From Pseudomonas sp. C1C7 (lineage in GTDB: Bacteria > Pseudomonadota > Gammaproteobacteria > Pseudomonadales > Pseudomonadaceae), in NCBI RefSeq assembly GCF_013359595.1, contig NZ_JABFMP010000032.1:17334-81333 (forward strand): a stretch of 64,000 nt of DNA, read 5' to 3'. Both the position numbers and the translations under genes were made by a program. Below, piece by piece: positions 1 through 9,150 of this stretch (position 1 is its first letter; each line of letters begins with the position of its first letter). The notes under the pieces are model-generated. The model saw only the letters and a program-made list of their open reading frames with translations, was not told the origin of the DNA and ran no database searches.

Positions 1-288
1 TTATTATTGGCTGAGCCGGCAGTATGCGAAGGCCCGGGCGTGAGCCGATAACGCGGTTGCGCAAGCGCTTATTCACCTGCGTCGTTATTTTCCCGGACAG
101 CTGGGGAAGCGGTTGAGCGTGATTCATCATGGGCTGCATTCGGGAGGTGCTGGCTTGGCCGGACGCATGGTAGTAGCCGGTCCTGAACCTGCAGTACAAG
201 ATAACGAACTCGCACGCTTGCGCCTGCCTGGACACATTGGCAGGCCACCCAACCGATCACCCCGGACAAAACAAGAAAAAAGGTTACG
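1..288. other. Window edge, no supported gene
   Basis: I see no complete gene here. Frame 2 of the + strand is open from base 2 to a stop at 41-43 and would encode a short tail (YYWLSRQYAKARA), which could be the C-terminus of a gene starting outside the window, but 13 residues are not enough to call it. The rest is the leader of the AraC-family gene. Confidence 0.4.
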
Positions 289-291
289 GTG

Positions 292-1281
292 ATGAACACG
301 ACCACTATCGGCGGCCTCTCCCCTCCCAAAAACATTCCCTTTGCAGCGGAGCCCGTACTGCGCTCGCGCAACATCGAAGATGCCGAGGCGCTGCTCAACA
401 ACCATCTGGAAGAACGCCGGATCAGCCTTGGCGGACGGGGGACCCTGGACATCGACTTCACCCTGCAGTCCTTGCCGCAGATGAAGTTGTTCGGAGCGCA
501 GTGGGGCCGCGAAGTGCGTGTGAGCTCAAGTCCCTTGAACAGCTGGCACGGGATTTTGCCCTTGCAAGGTACGATCAGCAGTCGTCCCGATGGGCTGCAG
601 GCGAATGCAGGTGAGCTGCTGGTTTTCAGCCCCGGGCATGAGGTGGATGTCACCTGGCATGAAGGCGTCAAGGCGATCGTCATTACGCTGGATGCCGGAT
701 TGCTGGTCGATCACCTGGAACGCCACCATCAGACCCACGCGCTTCAGTGTCCGACCGGGACACTGTTGTTCGACAGAGATCATCGTGCCTTGCAGAGCCT
801 GGGCAGCCTGCTGCGCCTGGTAGACAGCGAAACCGGCAACGCCTCGGGTTTGCTGGCAAACCCCACCAGCCAGTCCCATGTGCAACACCTGTTTTGCGAG
901 AACCTGCTGCAGTTGATCCCCAGCTTGCACGCCGAGCCGCAACGTCGCCTGTTGCCGGGCACGGTGAAACGGGTGATCGATTACATCCATGCCCATCTCG
1001 ACCAACCGCTGGACATCGCGCAACTGGTCAGCATCAGCGGGACGAGTCGGCGTAGTCTGGAACAGGCGTTTCGCAACGGCCTGGGGACCAGCCCGCAGCG
1101 CTATATTCAGAGCTGCCGACTGCTGGCAGTACGCAAGGTATTGCAGAAGCATCAACCCGGAGATCTGCAGCTATCGGCCTTGGCATTTCACTGGGGTTTT
1201 GCGCAACCCAGCCACTTCACCGCCGCCTACAAGCAGGCTTTCGGTGAGTTGCCATCGCAAACGCTGGCCAAGCCGCTCTGA
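292..1281 (+). CDS. AraC-family transcriptional regulator
   Basis: A DNA-binding regulator of about 329 residues. The C-terminal ~100 residues form a two-helix-turn-helix AraC/XylS domain (LDIAQLVSISGTSRRSLEQAF for the first HTH; LSALAFHWGFAQPSHFTAAYK for the second). The N-terminal ~200 residues fit the cupin-like AraC-binding-like sensor that often accompanies aromatic or amine catabolic genes. A GTG precedes the ATG at 292; I prefer the ATG because AGGTTACGGTG lies just upstream. It is convergent with the OprD porin gene and close to the p-cresol-type operon, so it may co-regulate porin or operon, but no target site was identified. The effector is unknown. Confidence 0.85.
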   Translation: MNTTTIGGLSPPKNIPFAAEPVLRSRNIEDAEALLNNHLEERRISLGGRGTLDIDFTLQSLPQMKLFGAQWGREVRVSSSPLNSWHGILPLQGTISSRPDGLQANAGELLVFSPGHEVDVTWHEGVKAIVITLDAGLLVDHLERHHQTHALQCPTGTLLFDRDHRALQSLGSLLRLVDSETGNASGLLANPTSQSHVQHLFCENLLQLIPSLHAEPQRRLLPGTVKRVIDYIHAHLDQPLDIAQLVSISGTSRRSLEQAFRNGLGTSPQRYIQSCRLLAVRKVLQKHQPGDLQLSALAFHWGFAQPSHFTAAYKQAFGELPSQTLAKPL

Positions 1282-1310
1282 TTTTTTCATCGACGGCGTC
1301 ATGACAATCA

Positions 1311-1332
1311 GGTCGCTCTACCCGGAGCGACC
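1311..1332. terminator. Stem-loop between convergent AraC and porin genes
   Basis: GGTCGCTC at 1311-1318 pairs perfectly with GAGCGACC at 1325-1332 across a 6-base loop. It sits between the stop of the AraC gene (1281) and the stop of the porin gene (1344), so it could serve both strands. There is no clear T-run on either side, so it is at best an imperfect intrinsic terminator. Confidence 0.45.
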
Positions 1333-1343
1333 ACCATCCCGAT

Positions 1344-2630
1344 CTACCAGAACTTCCAGGTGTAAGTGGTCATCACCCGGTTTTCGTCATAGTCGTTGCC
1401 ATGCTTGAACTGGGCATTGATGTTGCGCCACTCCATCCCCACACCCTTCAATGGCCCACTCTGAATCACATACGCCAGGAACAGGTCGCGCTCGCTTTCA
1501 GCGCTGTCACTCAGATCACCACCGCGATCAATGCCGGTACCGCGAATGTAACGGGTGGTCAGGGTCAGTCCGGGCATCCCCATGGCCGCGAAGTCATAGT
1601 CGTAACGGGCCTGCCAGGAACTCTCGTTGGGCTTGATGAAAGCCACGGCTGACCAGTTCACCAGATAGGGTTGCGGGGCGAAGCCATTCAGGGTCGGGAA
1701 GGTGCTGTCGCCCAGCATGCGTTGGTAACCCACGCCGAAACCATGTCCGCCTTTTTTCAAGGTGGTCATGACACCGTAGGAGCGGTTGTCGATTTTGCCG
1801 TACAGCGCGTCCCCCGCTTCCTTGTTGTTGAAGTAGCGAAGATCGGTCTTCAGGCGGTAGCCGTCACCCAGGTCGGAATTGAGTGTCAGGCCCAGGTAAT
1901 GCTGCCGGTAAATGTCCTCCAGTTGCCCGTAAAAATAGCTGGCCGACAGGTTGGGACCGAAGGCGTAGGTGGCGCCGGCGAAGTCCAGGCCATCGCTGGG
2001 GTAGCGCGGCCCGCCGGGCCTGGTGAACAGGTACATCTTTTCGCTGTTGGAGGATTCGCGGGTACTGATCTCGGTGAATCGCCCGCCCGTCAGGGTCAGG
2101 TCGTCTATCTCGTTGGACTTGATCACGGCACCGTGGAAGGTAGTCACCAACTGCCGGGAATCGTCCTGAAAGGCGACCGGGAGCGTCGGCCGGTGCTCAC
2201 CGATTTTCAGCTCGGTCTTCGACCAGCGAACCTTGGCGGTCAGCGCTGCCCGGCCGTAGTCCCTGGCCTGCTCCTGCTTGCTTTGGCTGTAGGGCAAGAC
2301 GCTGTCCGGGCCACGACCGCCGCCACCGTCAAGGCGATAGGCGTATTGCGCGGCCGCATCGAGACCGAACTCCAGCGGCCCCTGGGTATAACCGGAGGTA
2401 AAGCGCAGATCGAAACCCTGGCTCCAACTGCCATCGCGCGAGGTTCTCGGGTTATCGCCCTTGAAGTCGCGGTCGACATAAAAATTGCGCAATCCAAGGT
2501 TCAACTGACTGTCTTCGACAAAGTCGGCTTGCGCAGCCAACGGCATCATCACCCCGATCAGCCCCATGGCCTTCAGGTGTTTCGCAGCACAATACACAGG
2601 ACGCGGCACAGCGGTGTACATCGGGTTCAT
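1344..2630 (-). CDS. OprD-family outer-membrane porin
   Basis: A 428-residue protein of the length expected for OprD/OpdK substrate-specific porins. After a basic N-terminus a hydrophobic segment ends in AAQA, consistent with Sec export. The mature part begins FVEDSQLNLGLRNFYVDRDF, a typical OprD family start, and the protein ends in an aromatic residue (YTWKFW), as outer-membrane beta-barrels do. AGAGGTAGCC is a ribosome binding site in front of the ATG at 2630. It lies downstream of the sigma-54 activator on the same strand, 122 bases away. Many OprD/OpdK-type porins take up aromatic carboxylates or amino acids, so uptake of the aromatic substrate or product of the neighbouring operon is a reasonable inference, not shown. 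Confidence 0.9.
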   Translation of the reverse strand: MNPMYTAVPRPVYCAAKHLKAMGLIGVMMPLAAQADFVEDSQLNLGLRNFYVDRDFKGDNPRTSRDGSWSQGFDLRFTSGYTQGPLEFGLDAAAQYAYRLDGGGGRGPDSVLPYSQSKQEQARDYGRAALTAKVRWSKTELKIGEHRPTLPVAFQDDSRQLVTTFHGAVIKSNEIDDLTLTGGRFTEISTRESSNSEKMYLFTRPGGPRYPSDGLDFAGATYAFGPNLSASYFYGQLEDIYRQHYLGLTLNSDLGDGYRLKTDLRYFNNKEAGDALYGKIDNRSYGVMTTLKKGGHGFGVGYQRMLGDSTFPTLNGFAPQPYLVNWSAVAFIKPNESSWQARYDYDFAAMGMPGLTLTTRYIRGTGIDRGGDLSDSAESERDLFLAYVIQSGPLKGVGMEWRNINAQFKHGNDYDENRVMTTYTWKFW

Positions 2631-2752
2631 GGCTACCTCTACACATTTTTATTGTTGTTGTAGAGGTTCAGTATCCGCAGCCTGCCCCCAGGCCGTTATC
2701 GTCTGCGCGTGGTGACTAGCGGCGCAGCGCAGGTATTACAAGCCGGACGGCG

Positions 2753-4609
2753 TTAACTGCCCTTGAGTCGATAACTGACTTGCGCGCGGCTCATGCCGAG
2801 CATCTGCGCGGCCGCCGTGATGTTGCCGCCAGAGCGTTCCATGGCCAGGCGCACCAGGTGCAGTTCGATATCTGCCAGGGGTGTATTCAGCACTCGCTGA
2901 CTTCCGGAAACGAAGGCCTGCAAGCCTTCCAGCATCGGCTCGTGAATGGCTTTTGCCCCACTGCCCTCCTCCATCGAGCAAGCGGGTGCCCGCACCTTAT
3001 CGGGCACTTCATCACGACGCTCGACAGCCGACAGCCGCCCCTCGGGAGTCAGGCCGATCGCCGTGTCCATCAACGGCGCGCCGACTTCGGCCAGATGCAC
3101 GATGTCGATGACCTCGCCATCACCGGCACTGATCACGCCGCGCTCGATCAGGTTCTGCAGTTCACGAATATTGCCGGGAAACCGATACGTGAGCAGCGCG
3201 TTGACCAGCCTCGTACTGAAGCCCGCCAACCGACGTCCGTGACGCTGGGTGAAATGACGCAGAAAGTAGCTCATCAGCAACGGGATATCTTCGCGACGCT
3301 CGCGCAACGGCGGCAGATGAATGGGGAACACATTGAGTCGGTAGAACAGGTCTTCCCGGAAACGCCCCGCCTCGACTTCACGACGCAGATCCAGGTTGGT
3401 CGCGGCGATGACCCGTACATCCACCCGAATCGGCACGGTGCCGCCGACGCGCTCGATTTCGCCTTCCTGCAACGCGCGCAGAATCTTGCTCTGGGCACTG
3501 AGGCTCAAGGTCGCAATTTCGTCGAGGAACAACGTCCCGCCATGGGCCCGCTCGAAACGACCGGGACGCGAACGCTCGGCCCCGGTAAAGGCGCCACGCT
3601 CGACCCCGAACAGCTCGGCCTCCACGAGGTTCTCCGGCAAGGTCGCGCAGTTGAGTGCCACAAGCGGCAGATGCTGCCGGGAACTGGCCTGGTGCAGCGA
3701 CCGGGCGAACAGTTCCTTGCCGACACCCGATTCCCCGGTCAACAACACCGTCGCCTGGGTCGGCGCGACCCGGTGCAGTAATTGCGTGGCCACCACGAAC
3801 GCTGCCGAAATGCCCACCAGCGGTTTGCTGTCGTCGGCGTCCTCAAGCTCGGCAACGCGGGTCTCGGTGCCCGAGGCATAGGTGCTACGACTGAGAAAGT
3901 CACCGGGATCCAGATAAGCCAGGTCGACATCGATGTCGTCCCACTGATCGGCCGGTTTGCCAACGATGCGGCAGGCCGGATGGCCCATCGAGCGGCACTC
4001 AAGCTCACGAAACACGACCAGCCGCCCCAGCAGGGACGAGGCGTAACCGCTGGCGTAACCGATTTCCATCCAGCAGGCCGGCTCGCCGCCCAGGCCATAG
4101 GCGGCAATGTGTTCGTCGTCTTCCAGTGAGTTGTGCCAGAGGAATTCGGAATAGAAATGACCGACGCCGGAGTCGATCTCGAAGCGCACCACCTCGACGT
4201 TGACCATGCCTTCGAGCATGTGCAGCCGCGGCCCGGCGCTATACAAGCTGGCGTCGTCACCGTCTGGCCACTGTTCGCTGACTTGCGCGGCGTCACGGGC
4301 GCCGGCCTGCCAGCCAATGCGCGTGAGCAGGCCACGTGCCTTGTCGAATCCCAAAGCCTCAATCAGCTCGCGGCGGATGGACCCGAACGCAGAGCCTTGC
4401 ATCAGCATCATGCGCTGGCCGCACAACCAGATACTGCCATCCTGCGGAGCGAACGCCACGGTCTGCGCCAATTGCTCGGCCGAGGGCAGGCCGCTGGTTC
4501 CGAACTGACTGGCGCGGTCGACGATCAGGCGCTTGTGCCGGCCTAGCATCTGCTTGAGGAAGTCTTCGTCGGCGGGACGGCCGGTCTTGGTAGACGGAGT
4601 TCGAGTCAT
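2753..4609 (-). CDS. Sigma-54-dependent activator, XylR/DmpR type, with V4R domain
   Basis: A 618-residue enhancer-binding protein that turns on sigma-54 promoters when its sensor binds an aromatic ligand. Domains in order: XylR N-terminal domain (about residues 50-150), V4R vinyl-4-reductase-like sensor (about 155-220, with the H..PAC..C signature region), AAA+ ATPase (about 265-500) and a Fis-type HTH at the end (GNITAAAQMLGMSRAQVSYR). Walker A GESGVGKE is at 292-299, the sigma-54 contact loop GAFTGA at 339-344, and Walker B FLDE at 361-364, so the ATPase is intact. It is divergent from the pchACXF-type operon, which has a -24/-12 promoter. By analogy with DmpR/XylR/PoxR it is the likely activator, responding to a phenolic such as p-cresol or eugenol. 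Confidence 0.93.
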   Translation of the reverse strand: MTRTPSTKTGRPADEDFLKQMLGRHKRLIVDRASQFGTSGLPSAEQLAQTVAFAPQDGSIWLCGQRMMLMQGSAFGSIRRELIEALGFDKARGLLTRIGWQAGARDAAQVSEQWPDGDDASLYSAGPRLHMLEGMVNVEVVRFEIDSGVGHFYSEFLWHNSLEDDEHIAAYGLGGEPACWMEIGYASGYASSLLGRLVVFRELECRSMGHPACRIVGKPADQWDDIDVDLAYLDPGDFLSRSTYASGTETRVAELEDADDSKPLVGISAAFVVATQLLHRVAPTQATVLLTGESGVGKELFARSLHQASSRQHLPLVALNCATLPENLVEAELFGVERGAFTGAERSRPGRFERAHGGTLFLDEIATLSLSAQSKILRALQEGEIERVGGTVPIRVDVRVIAATNLDLRREVEAGRFREDLFYRLNVFPIHLPPLRERREDIPLLMSYFLRHFTQRHGRRLAGFSTRLVNALLTYRFPGNIRELQNLIERGVISAGDGEVIDIVHLAEVGAPLMDTAIGLTPEGRLSAVERRDEVPDKVRAPACSMEEGSGAKAIHEPMLEGLQAFVSGSQRVLNTPLADIELHLVRLAMERSGGNITAAAQMLGMSRAQVSYRLKGS

Positions 4610-4692
4610 GGAAAGTCAACGCGAGGCAGTCAGGTGACCGATGAGTATGCCCCGCCGTCCTCTCGGGTCAATCCACTGATGATCATCCGGGC

Positions 4693-4713
4693 CGGTTACC
4701 TGTCCGATAACCG
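4693..4713. promoter_or_regulatory. Inverted repeat, candidate upstream activator site
   Basis: CGGTTA (4693-4698) and TAACCG (4708-4713) form an inverted repeat with a 9-base spacer. It lies about 170-190 bases before the -24 element of the catabolic operon and about 90 bases before the regulator's own start. That is the position expected for the enhancer of a XylR/DmpR-type activator. No binding data; the half-sites were found by eye. Confidence 0.4.
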
Positions 4714-4883
4714 CACAGGTTCTGCTCCCCCGAAGATGGAACGTCGAGCTTTCAACAAGCGGCGAATTCTCTGCATAAATTTCTGCAAAACGGCTTTCCA
4801 GTCAGCGCCCACGGCACGCTTCGCGCAACCATAAACAAACGTATCCAACTGTTTTAAAAGGAAATTAATCCGATAAACCGACA

Positions 4884-4899
4884 TGGCACGATAAGTGTT
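4884..4899 (+). promoter_or_regulatory. Sigma-54 (-24/-12) promoter of the pch operon
   Basis: TGGCACGATAAGTGTT: the -24 part (TGGCACGA) is a perfect match to the TGGCACG-N4-TTGC[A/T] consensus. The -12 part (GTGTT against TTGCW) keeps the T, the G and the final T, but GC is GT. The correctly spaced GG dinucleotide and the neighbouring sigma-54 activator support it. It ends 44 bases before the ATG of the aldehyde dehydrogenase, with a GAGAGGTG ribosome binding site between. Confidence 0.7.
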
Positions 4900-4943
4900 A
4901 ACGGGCACCTGCGCACTTTAATAAAAAGAGAGGTGACCTCGAC

Positions 4944-6428
4944 ATGACTACTCCACACGCCATTCGCCCTGCCTATCAGAGCCTTGAATTGCAGCCACTC
5001 GCCGGTCAATGGCGAGCCGGCAGCACCGATCGGCCGCTTGATGTGTTTGACCCCTTTACCCAGACGCGCTTGCTGCAAATCACCTTGGCCAATCGCGACG
5101 ACCTCGACGCTGCCTACCGCAAGGCACGCGAAACTCAAGAAGATTGGGCAACCAAAGGGCCGGCCGAACGTGGCCAGGTGCTGCTTAACGCGGTGAAAAT
5201 CTTCGACGAACGCCGTGAAGAAATCATCGACTGGATCATCCGCGAGTCCGGCAGCACACGCGTCAAGGCGCAGATCGAATGGGGCGCCGCCCGCGCCATT
5301 ACCCTGGAGTCCGCCAGCCTGCCTGGCCGTGTTCATGGGCGCATTCTTGCCTCCAACATTCCCGGCAAGGAAAGCCGCGTGTATCGCAGGCCTTTGGGCG
5401 TCATCGGTGTGATCAGCCCGTGGAACTTCCCGTTCCACCTGACCGCCCGCTCACTGGCACCGGCCCTGGCGCTGGGCAACGCAGTGGTGGTCAAACCGGC
5501 CAGCGACACCCCGGTCACCGGCGGCCTGTTGCTGGCGCGCATCTTCGAGGAAGCCGGGTTGCCGGTCGGCGTGCTCAGCGTGGTGGTCGGCTCCGGCGCG
5601 GAAATCGGCGACGCCTTCGTCGAGCACCCGGTCCCGGCGTTCATTTCCTTCACCGGTTCGACTCAGGTCGGACGCAACATCGGCCGTATCTCCAGCAGCG
5701 GTGAATACCTCAAGCACGTTGCCCTGGAGTTGGGTGGCAACAGTCCATTCGTGGTCCTGGCCGATGCCGACGTTGAGCTGGCCGTCAGTGCCGCCGTGGT
5801 GGGCAAGTTCCTCCACCAGGGGCAAATCTGCATGGCGATCAACCGCATCATCGTCGAAGAGCCGCTGCTGGAAACCTTCACCCGCCGATTCGTCGAACGC
5901 GTCAAGGCACTGCCCTGTGGCGACCCGAACGATGCGGACACCGTGGTGGGCCCGGTGATCAATCAAAAGCAGCTGGCGGGACTTCAGGAGAAGATCGCCA
6001 CCGCCCAGGCTGAAGGCGCAACGTTGTTGGTTGGCGGACAAGCCCAGGGCAACGTTTTGCCGCCGCACGTGTTCGGCCAGGTCACCGCCGACATGGAGAT
6101 CGCCCGGGAAGAAATCTTTGGCCCGCTGGTCGGCATCCAGTGCGCTCGTGACGCCGCGCATGCCCTTGAATTGGCCAACAACAGTGAATACGGACTCTCA
6201 AGCGCGGTGTTCACCTCCAGCCTGGAGCGTGGCGTGCAGTTCGCCCAGCGCATCCACGCCGGCATGACCCACGTCAACGACATCCCGGTCAATGACGAAC
6301 CCAACGCACCCTTCGGTGGTGAAAAGAACTCGGGGCTGGGTCGCTTCAACGGCGACTGGGCGATCGACGAATTCACCACCGACCACTGGATCACCCTGCA
6401 GCACGCGCCAAGAGCGTATCCGTTCTGA
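4944..6428 (+). CDS. pchA: Aromatic aldehyde dehydrogenase (4-hydroxybenzaldehyde type)
   Basis: A 494-residue NAD(P)-dependent aldehyde dehydrogenase, the normal family length. Active-site residues are visible: Asn161 and Pro162 in SPWNFP, Lys184 in VVKPAS, Glu262 in LELGGNSPF and the nucleophile Cys296 in GQICMAIN. It most likely oxidises the hydroxybenzaldehyde (or a vanillin/coniferyl-type aldehyde) released by the flavocytochrome encoded downstream to the carboxylic acid. First gene of an operon whose order matches the pchA-C-X-F operon described for p-cresol degradation in P. putida NCIMB 9866. The order, rather than this protein alone, supports the symbol. Benzaldehyde or salicylaldehyde as substrate cannot be excluded. 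Confidence 0.85.
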   Translation: MTTPHAIRPAYQSLELQPLAGQWRAGSTDRPLDVFDPFTQTRLLQITLANRDDLDAAYRKARETQEDWATKGPAERGQVLLNAVKIFDERREEIIDWIIRESGSTRVKAQIEWGAARAITLESASLPGRVHGRILASNIPGKESRVYRRPLGVIGVISPWNFPFHLTARSLAPALALGNAVVVKPASDTPVTGGLLLARIFEEAGLPVGVLSVVVGSGAEIGDAFVEHPVPAFISFTGSTQVGRNIGRISSSGEYLKHVALELGGNSPFVVLADADVELAVSAAVVGKFLHQGQICMAINRIIVEEPLLETFTRRFVERVKALPCGDPNDADTVVGPVINQKQLAGLQEKIATAQAEGATLLVGGQAQGNVLPPHVFGQVTADMEIAREEIFGPLVGIQCARDAAHALELANNSEYGLSSAVFTSSLERGVQFAQRIHAGMTHVNDIPVNDEPNAPFGGEKNSGLGRFNGDWAIDEFTTDHWITLQHAPRAYPF

Positions 6429-6474
6429 GCAAGACCCCATGAACCCACATTCCAATAAGAAAGCGGAGTACGAA

Positions 6475-6810
6475 ATGTCTTCACTCCTCAACCGCCCAGT
6501 GCTGAAACGGACCCTGTCCGCCTGCCTTGCCCTGCCCTTTTTCGTGCTGGCGGGTACTGCGGCTGCCGATGGCGACGGCGTCTGGAAAGGCGGAGAAAAC
6601 GTCTATGCCAAGGTGTGCGGTCACTGCCACGAAAAACAGGTCGGACCGCAAATCACCGGGCGCCAGCTGCCAGCACCGTACATCACCGCAATCGTGCGCA
6701 ACGGTTTTCGGGCCATGCCGGCCTTCCCCGCCTCGTTCATCGACGATGACTCGCTGCAACAGGTCGCCGAGTACATTTCCAGAACGCCAGCCCCGGCGGC
6801 CAAGCCGTGA
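6475..6810 (+). CDS. pchC: Cytochrome c subunit of p-cresol methylhydroxylase-type flavocytochrome
   Basis: A 111-residue exported c-type cytochrome. A Sec signal peptide (about residues 1-31, ending GTAAA) precedes a single heme site CGHCH at 48-52. Met81 in FRAMPAFPAS is the likely sixth heme ligand. It is a small cytochrome with the length and segment order of PchC/EhyA, which pairs with the FAD subunit and takes its electrons in the periplasm. I chose the ATG at 6475 because GCGGAG precedes it and it starts the signal peptide cleanly; an in-frame ATG at 6439 has a weaker ribosome binding site. Confidence 0.88.
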   Translation: MSSLLNRPVLKRTLSACLALPFFVLAGTAAADGDGVWKGGENVYAKVCGHCHEKQVGPQITGRQLPAPYITAIVRNGFRAMPAFPASFIDDDSLQQVAEYISRTPAPAAKP

Positions 6811-6820
6811 GGAGCCAGCC

Positions 6821-7513
6821 ATGAACATCGAACGTCGCACGGTACTGAAGGGCCTGGCCTTGAGCGGTCTGGCCGGTGTCGCCATGAGCAGCTCCGGACT
6901 GAGCATGGCCAATAGCGTCTTGGGCACTCGGACGGGGTTGGCATTGCCGACCCTGGTGCTGGTCAACAATGAGGTGGCCGAGTCGGTCTTTCTCCAGGGC
7001 GTCGCCGCGAGCCTTGCGGGCAAGCAGGTCAAGGTGCAGCACACCGATCTGGGGTTGGACTTCATCCAGGGGTTCGACAAACGCCTGCGCAGCGGCCAGC
7101 CACAACGCATCATCGGTCTGGTCGACGATGCCAGTGCCGCACTGATCGTTGATCTGGCCCGCAGCGCTGGCGCACGCGTGCAGTGGCTGGGCCAGCACCA
7201 CGCAACGACCGGCACGTCACAGCACCGTTTGCTCAGTGCCGAAGCCGCCAGTGGTTGCGCCCCGCGAATGGGCCTGAGCCTGAATGCCTGCGGCACCGGC
7301 TTCAGCCTGACCGAACACCGTCTGCATGGCCTGCAACCTCCGTTGCAGGTGTCTGCGGCTGCCCGCAACAACGTTGGCTCAGATCAGTGGGCAGCCACCT
7401 TGGGCTACACCCTCGCAACCCTGGGTTCCAGCCATGACGGGCAGCCTCCCCTGATTACCCGCCAACCCTCGTCGCTGACCGGTAATTTCGTTTCGTTTTC
7501 GATCCAGGCATGA
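6821..7513 (+). CDS. pchX: Tat-leader protein of unknown function (PchX position)
   Basis: A 230-residue protein that starts 10 bases after pchC. The N-terminus MNIERRTVLKGLALSGLAG is a twin-arginine leader (RR motif, then a hydrophobic stretch), so export of a folded protein is expected. The mature part has no catalytic motif that I recognise; it has an alternating hydrophobic pattern (ALPTLVLVNNEVAESVFL, RIIGLVDDASAALIVDLA) suggestive of an alpha/beta fold. In the known pchACXF operon a gene of unknown role occupies exactly this place between cytochrome and flavoprotein genes, and I name it by position. A role in assembly or heme/FAD maturation of the flavocytochrome is speculation. Confidence 0.7.
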   Translation: MNIERRTVLKGLALSGLAGVAMSSSGLSMANSVLGTRTGLALPTLVLVNNEVAESVFLQGVAASLAGKQVKVQHTDLGLDFIQGFDKRLRSGQPQRIIGLVDDASAALIVDLARSAGARVQWLGQHHATTGTSQHRLLSAEAASGCAPRMGLSLNACGTGFSLTEHRLHGLQPPLQVSAAARNNVGSDQWAATLGYTLATLGSSHDGQPPLITRQPSSLTGNFVSFSIQA

Positions 7514-7526
7514 AGGAGCTCATCCA

Positions 7527-9092
7527 ATGACTGAAACCAACAAAACCCTGCTCCCGCGCGGCGTCGACAGCGCAAACTTCGATCGGGCCATCGCCAGCTT
7601 TCGCAAACTGCTGGGCGATGAAAACGTCCTGGTCAAGGACGATCAACTGATCCCCTACGCCAAGATCATGATGGCCGTGGACAATGCCGAGCACACGCCA
7701 TCCGCCGCCGTGACCGCCACCACCGTCGAACAGGTGCAAGGCGTGGTGAAGATCTGCAATGAACACAAGATCCCGGTGTGGACCATCTCCACCGGGCGCA
7801 ACTTCGGTTACGGCTCCGCAGCACCCGGCCAACGCGGTCAGATCATTCTCGACCTGAAGAAAATGAACAAAATCCTCCACGTCGACCCCGAGCTGTGCAC
7901 CGCTCTGGTCGAACCGGGTGTGACCTATCAGCAGCTTTACGACTACATCCAGGAACGCAATCTGCCCTTGATGCTGTCGTTCTCTGCGCCGTCGGCCATC
8001 GCAGGCCCGTTGGGCAATACCATGGATCGCGGCGTGGGTTACACCCCCTACGGCGAACACTTTCTGATGCAGTGCGGCATGGAAGTGGTGCTGGCCAACG
8101 GTGATGTGTATCGCACCGGCATGGGCGGCGTGAAAGGCGACAACGCCTGGCAGGTTTTCAAGTGGGGTTATGGTCCGACCCTGGACGGCATGTTCACCCA
8201 GGCGAACTACGGTATTTGCACGAAGATGGGCTTTTGGCTGATGCCAAAACCTCCCGTCTTCAAACCGTTCGAGATCAAATTCGAGAACGAATCGGACATC
8301 GCGGAAATCGTCGAATTCATCCGCCCGTTGCGCATCGCCCAGGTCATTCCCAACTCGGTGGTGATCGCGGGCGTGCTCTGGGAAGCATCGACCTGCAACA
8401 CCCGCCGTTCCGACTACACCAGCGAGCCGGGCGCGACTTCCGATGCGATCCTCAAGCAGATCCAGAAGGACAAGAACCTCGGCGCCTGGAACGTCTACGC
8501 CGCTCTGTACGGCACCCAGGAGCAGGTCGACGTCAACTGGAACATCGTCACCGCCGCCCTGAAGCAACTGGGCAAAGGCCGGATCGTCACCCAGGAAGAG
8601 GCTGGCGACACCCAGCCTTTCAAGTACCGCGCCCAGCTGATGTCCGGCGTGCCTAACCTGCAGGAATTCGGTCTGTACAACTGGCGTGGCGGCGGTGGCT
8701 CGATGTGGTTTGCGCCGGTGAGCCAGGCCCGTGGCAGCGAGTGCGACAAACAGCAGGCGCTGGCCAAGAAGACTCTCAACAAGCACGGCCTGGACTATGT
8801 CGGCGAGTTCATCGTCGGCTGGCGCGACATGCACCACGTCATCGACGTGCTCTACGACCGTACCAACCTCGAAGAAACCAGACGCGCCAACGCCTGCTTT
8901 GCCGAATTGCTCGATGTATTCGAGAAGGAAGGCTACGCCGTGTATCGCGTCAACACCGCCTTCCAGGAGCGGGTTGCGCAGAGCTACGGCCCGGTGAAAC
9001 GCAAGCTTGAACATGTCATCAAGCGGGCGCTGGACCCCAACAACATTCTTGCACCGGGCAAGTCGGGCATCGACCTCGCCAATACATTCTGA
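7527..9092 (+). CDS. pchF: 4-cresol dehydrogenase (hydroxylating) / eugenol hydroxylase flavoprotein subunit
   Basis: A 521-residue FAD enzyme of the vanillyl-alcohol-oxidase/PCMH family. It oxidises a 4-alkylphenol to a quinone methide, hydrates it, and passes electrons to the cytochrome subunit. The N-terminal half carries the PCMH-type FAD fold (TISTGRNFGYGSAAP; PLGNTMDRGVGYTPYGEHF). Tyr384 in EFGLYNWRGGGGSMWF (codon 8676-8678) falls on the covalent-FAD tyrosine known for PchF, and the C-terminus DPNNILAPGKSGID is typical. Tyr rather than the His used by vanillyl alcohol oxidase points to a dehydrogenase rather than an oxidase. Whether p-cresol or eugenol is the true substrate cannot be decided from the sequence. 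Confidence 0.9.
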   Translation: MTETNKTLLPRGVDSANFDRAIASFRKLLGDENVLVKDDQLIPYAKIMMAVDNAEHTPSAAVTATTVEQVQGVVKICNEHKIPVWTISTGRNFGYGSAAPGQRGQIILDLKKMNKILHVDPELCTALVEPGVTYQQLYDYIQERNLPLMLSFSAPSAIAGPLGNTMDRGVGYTPYGEHFLMQCGMEVVLANGDVYRTGMGGVKGDNAWQVFKWGYGPTLDGMFTQANYGICTKMGFWLMPKPPVFKPFEIKFENESDIAEIVEFIRPLRIAQVIPNSVVIAGVLWEASTCNTRRSDYTSEPGATSDAILKQIQKDKNLGAWNVYAALYGTQEQVDVNWNIVTAALKQLGKGRIVTQEEAGDTQPFKYRAQLMSGVPNLQEFGLYNWRGGGGSMWFAPVSQARGSECDKQQALAKKTLNKHGLDYVGEFIVGWRDMHHVIDVLYDRTNLEETRRANACFAELLDVFEKEGYAVYRVNTAFQERVAQSYGPVKRKLEHVIKRALDPNNILAPGKSGIDLANTF

Positions 9093-9150
9093 TCGATCCA
9101 AAGGCTGCGCCGGGACTCTCTGGCGCAGCCTTCAATTCCCAGGACACGTA

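Noticed and set aside
2640..2720. A possible -24/-12 promoter for the OprD gene (TGGGGGCAGGCTGC on the minus strand)
   Set aside because: GG and GC are spaced one base too close and the -24 block beyond TGG does not match.
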